Source of the DNA: Microbacteriaceae bacterium UBA963
GTDB taxonomy: Bacteria; Actinomycetota; Actinomycetes; Actinomycetales; Microbacteriaceae
DNA length: 6,828 nt
NCBI GenBank assembly: GCA_002292955.1
Contig: DBCH01000020.1
Span: 1-6,828 of the forward strand
Direction: 5' to 3'
Position 1 is the stretch's first letter. Every line of letters starts with the position of its first letter. This document shows positions 5,998-6,828 of the stretch, piece by piece. The notes under the pieces are model-generated. The model worked only from the letters and a program-made list of their open reading frames with translations, was not told the origin of the DNA and made no database searches. A program made the translations under genes and the position numbers.

Positions 5998-6732
5998 TCA
6001 GGGAGCGAGCGTGGCCTGAGCCGAGGGCGTGTCCACGGAATCATCCTGAACTTCTTCGTCTTCGTCTTCGTCATCGTCATCAGAGCCGGGTTTGCCGTTC
6101 CCGTTTCCGTTGTTCCCGTTGTTCCCGTTCCCGTTGTTCCCGTTCCCGTTGTTCCCGTTCCCGTTGTTCCCGTTTCCGTTGGAGGGTCCTGAGCCGTCCT
6201 CGTCGTCTTCCCCTTCCTCTTCTGAACTGTTGCCGTTTCCGTCTCTGTTGCCATTGCCATTTCCATTGCCATTGCCATTGCCATTGGAGGAGCCTGAGCC
6301 GTCCACGTCCAGGCCGTCGTCGTCAGAGCTCTCGCCGCTCGAGTCAAGACCATCGGGCTCCTCGTCAAACGATCTCCCAAAGTCGTTGCGTGACAGAGCA
6401 GACGCACTCCAGGCCGATACCTGTATCTCACAGTGCGCCTTGAAGACGTCGGCGAGACCTGAGAAGAGGGCAGGGTTTTCCATGAGACTGGCAATCTGCG
6501 CGCTGATGGTGGGGTCGATCACGCCGGCCTCAACGGCATCGGTAAGTTGCCCCGTCAACTCTTGCGAGAGTTCCTGCGATACGTCGTCAAGTCCAAGACT
6601 TCCCAGGGTCGCAGAGACCAACGCCTGCGCAATGGCGTCACTCGTCGCGGCGTTAGCGGGTTGCGCCACAAACGACGCGGAAACACTCACGCCTAGTGCG
6701 ATCCCGACGGCGGCCAAGATTTTGCGCATCAT
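5998..6732 (-). CDS. Secreted acidic protein with Asn-Gly repeats, function unknown
   Basis: A 244-residue exported protein. Residues 1-28 form a Sec-type signal peptide: MMRK, a hydrophobic core (5-22), and a cleavage site after ANA (26-28). Residues 29-120 are a helical-looking domain (LVSATLGSLGLDDVSQELSQ at 38-57) with one cysteine, Cys101, the only one in the protein. From residue 121 the protein is low-complexity: an acidic Ser/Asp stretch (123-148), a (Asn-Gly) array (150-162), Glu/Asp (171-179), a second Asn-Gly array with mostly five-residue units (185-213), then a highly acidic run (218-231) and a short Ala/Pro tail. There is no LPXTG motif, lipobox or C-terminal membrane segment, so it is probably released or held non-covalently. 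The start overlaps an upstream stop by ATGA and has a weak GGTGG (6740-6744) ahead. I do not recognise a family; alternating Asp-rich and Asn-Gly parts suggest an extended, perhaps ion-binding, surface. Confidence 0.82.
   Translation of the reverse strand: MMRKILAAVGIALGVSVSASFVAQPANAATSDAIAQALVSATLGSLGLDDVSQELSQELTGQLTDAVEAGVIDPTISAQIASLMENPALFSGLADVFKAHCEIQVSAWSASALSRNDFGRSFDEEPDGLDSSGESSDDDGLDVDGSGSSNGNGNGNGNGNGNRDGNGNSSEEEGEDDEDGSGPSNGNGNNGNGNNGNGNNGNGNNGNNGNGNGKPGSDDDDEDEDEEVQDDSVDTPSAQATLAP
6094..6180 (-). repeat. In-frame repeat array coding Asn-Gly units, mainly 15-bp period
   Basis: 29 codons encode Asn-Gly-Asn-Gly-Asn units, four in succession and then irregular ones. On the plus strand the unit reads GTTCCCGTTCCCGTT. 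All Asn codons here are AAC, and Gly is mostly GGG with some GGA and one GGC. Unit gain or loss keeps the reading frame. Confidence 0.85.
6247..6285 (-). repeat. In-frame repeat array coding (Asn-Gly), 6-bp period
   Basis: 13 codons alternate Asn and Gly, read on the plus strand mainly as repeats of GCCATT. Asn is AAT except at the end nearest 6247, and Gly is mainly GGC, unlike the AAC/GGG array at 6094-6180 in the same gene. Confidence 0.82.
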
Positions 6733-6828
6733 TTGCTTGCCACCGCCACGTCTTTTTCAGCCCGCTGGCGCCAGAGTTCGAGGGTGTTGGCAAGAATCGA
6801 GTCACGAGCCTCATTGACCTCGGCCGAC
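6729..6828 (-). CDS. C-terminus of an unidentified gene, cut by the window edge
   Basis: The minus strand is open from the window edge to a TGA at 6729-6731, giving the last 32 residues of a protein. The stretch begins SAEVNEARDSILANTLELW and ends RAEKDVAVASK; it is charged and helical-looking with no membrane segment. The TGA overlaps the ATG of the secreted-protein gene as ATGA, the usual sign of translational coupling, so the two genes are probably co-transcribed. Another minus-strand frame is also open here, but it lacks such a junction. The fragment is too short to assign a family. Confidence 0.6.
   Translation of the reverse strand, partial: SAEVNEARDSILANTLELWRQRAEKDVAVASK

Noticed and set aside
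6092..6817. Plus-strand open frame rich in Phe-Pro and Leu-Phe repeats
   Set aside because: It is the antisense of the Asn-Gly arrays. The minus-strand frame has a signal peptide, a coupled start and sensible composition, whereas this one is a by-product of the repeats.

Overview
The window looks like a chromosomal segment of a GC-rich actinobacterium, most likely of the family Microbacteriaceae. Three things point there: strong G/C preference at third codon positions, a separate PurS/PurQ/small-PurL set, and an intergenic repeat of the form GTTTCGATACGC...GCTACTCAACCA, a type I associate with Microbacteriaceae genomes. The assignment is inferred from content; no search was run.

Layout, left half (plus strand): positions 1-1131 hold the C-terminal 376 residues of a Kup-type potassium transporter cut by the window edge. 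After 84 bases comes a small cytosolic PH-like protein of unknown role (1216-1569). A repeat cluster of period 31 bp (1580-1680) and a probable -10 element (1696-1701) precede a tightly packed purine operon, purS-purQ-DUF3817 membrane protein-purL (1738-5481). Its junctions are a 1-base overlap (TAATG), a 4-base overlap (GTGA) and a 2-base gap. PurS, PurQ and PurL together form the three-part FGAM synthase of de novo purine synthesis: PurQ makes ammonia from glutamine, PurS bridges, and PurL carries out the ATP-dependent amidation of FGAR. The membrane protein between purQ and purL is not known to belong to this enzyme.

Right half (minus strand): a small AroQ-type chorismate mutase (5520-5816) runs convergently into purL, with a GC-rich hairpin between them that could stop transcription from both sides. 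Further right, and also leftward-transcribed, is a secreted low-complexity protein (5998-6732). It has a signal peptide, a short helical domain, then acidic blocks alternating with two Asn-Gly repeat arrays. Its start codon overlaps the stop of another minus-strand gene by ATGA. Only the last 32 codons of that gene are inside the window.

Most of the window is ordinary housekeeping sequence. The less ordinary parts are the membrane gene inside the purine operon, the phased repeat cluster in front of that operon, and the Asn-Gly/acidic secreted protein with its coupled upstream partner. I see no tRNA, rRNA, CRISPR array, insertion sequence or phage gene, and no gene-free stretch longer than about 170 bases.
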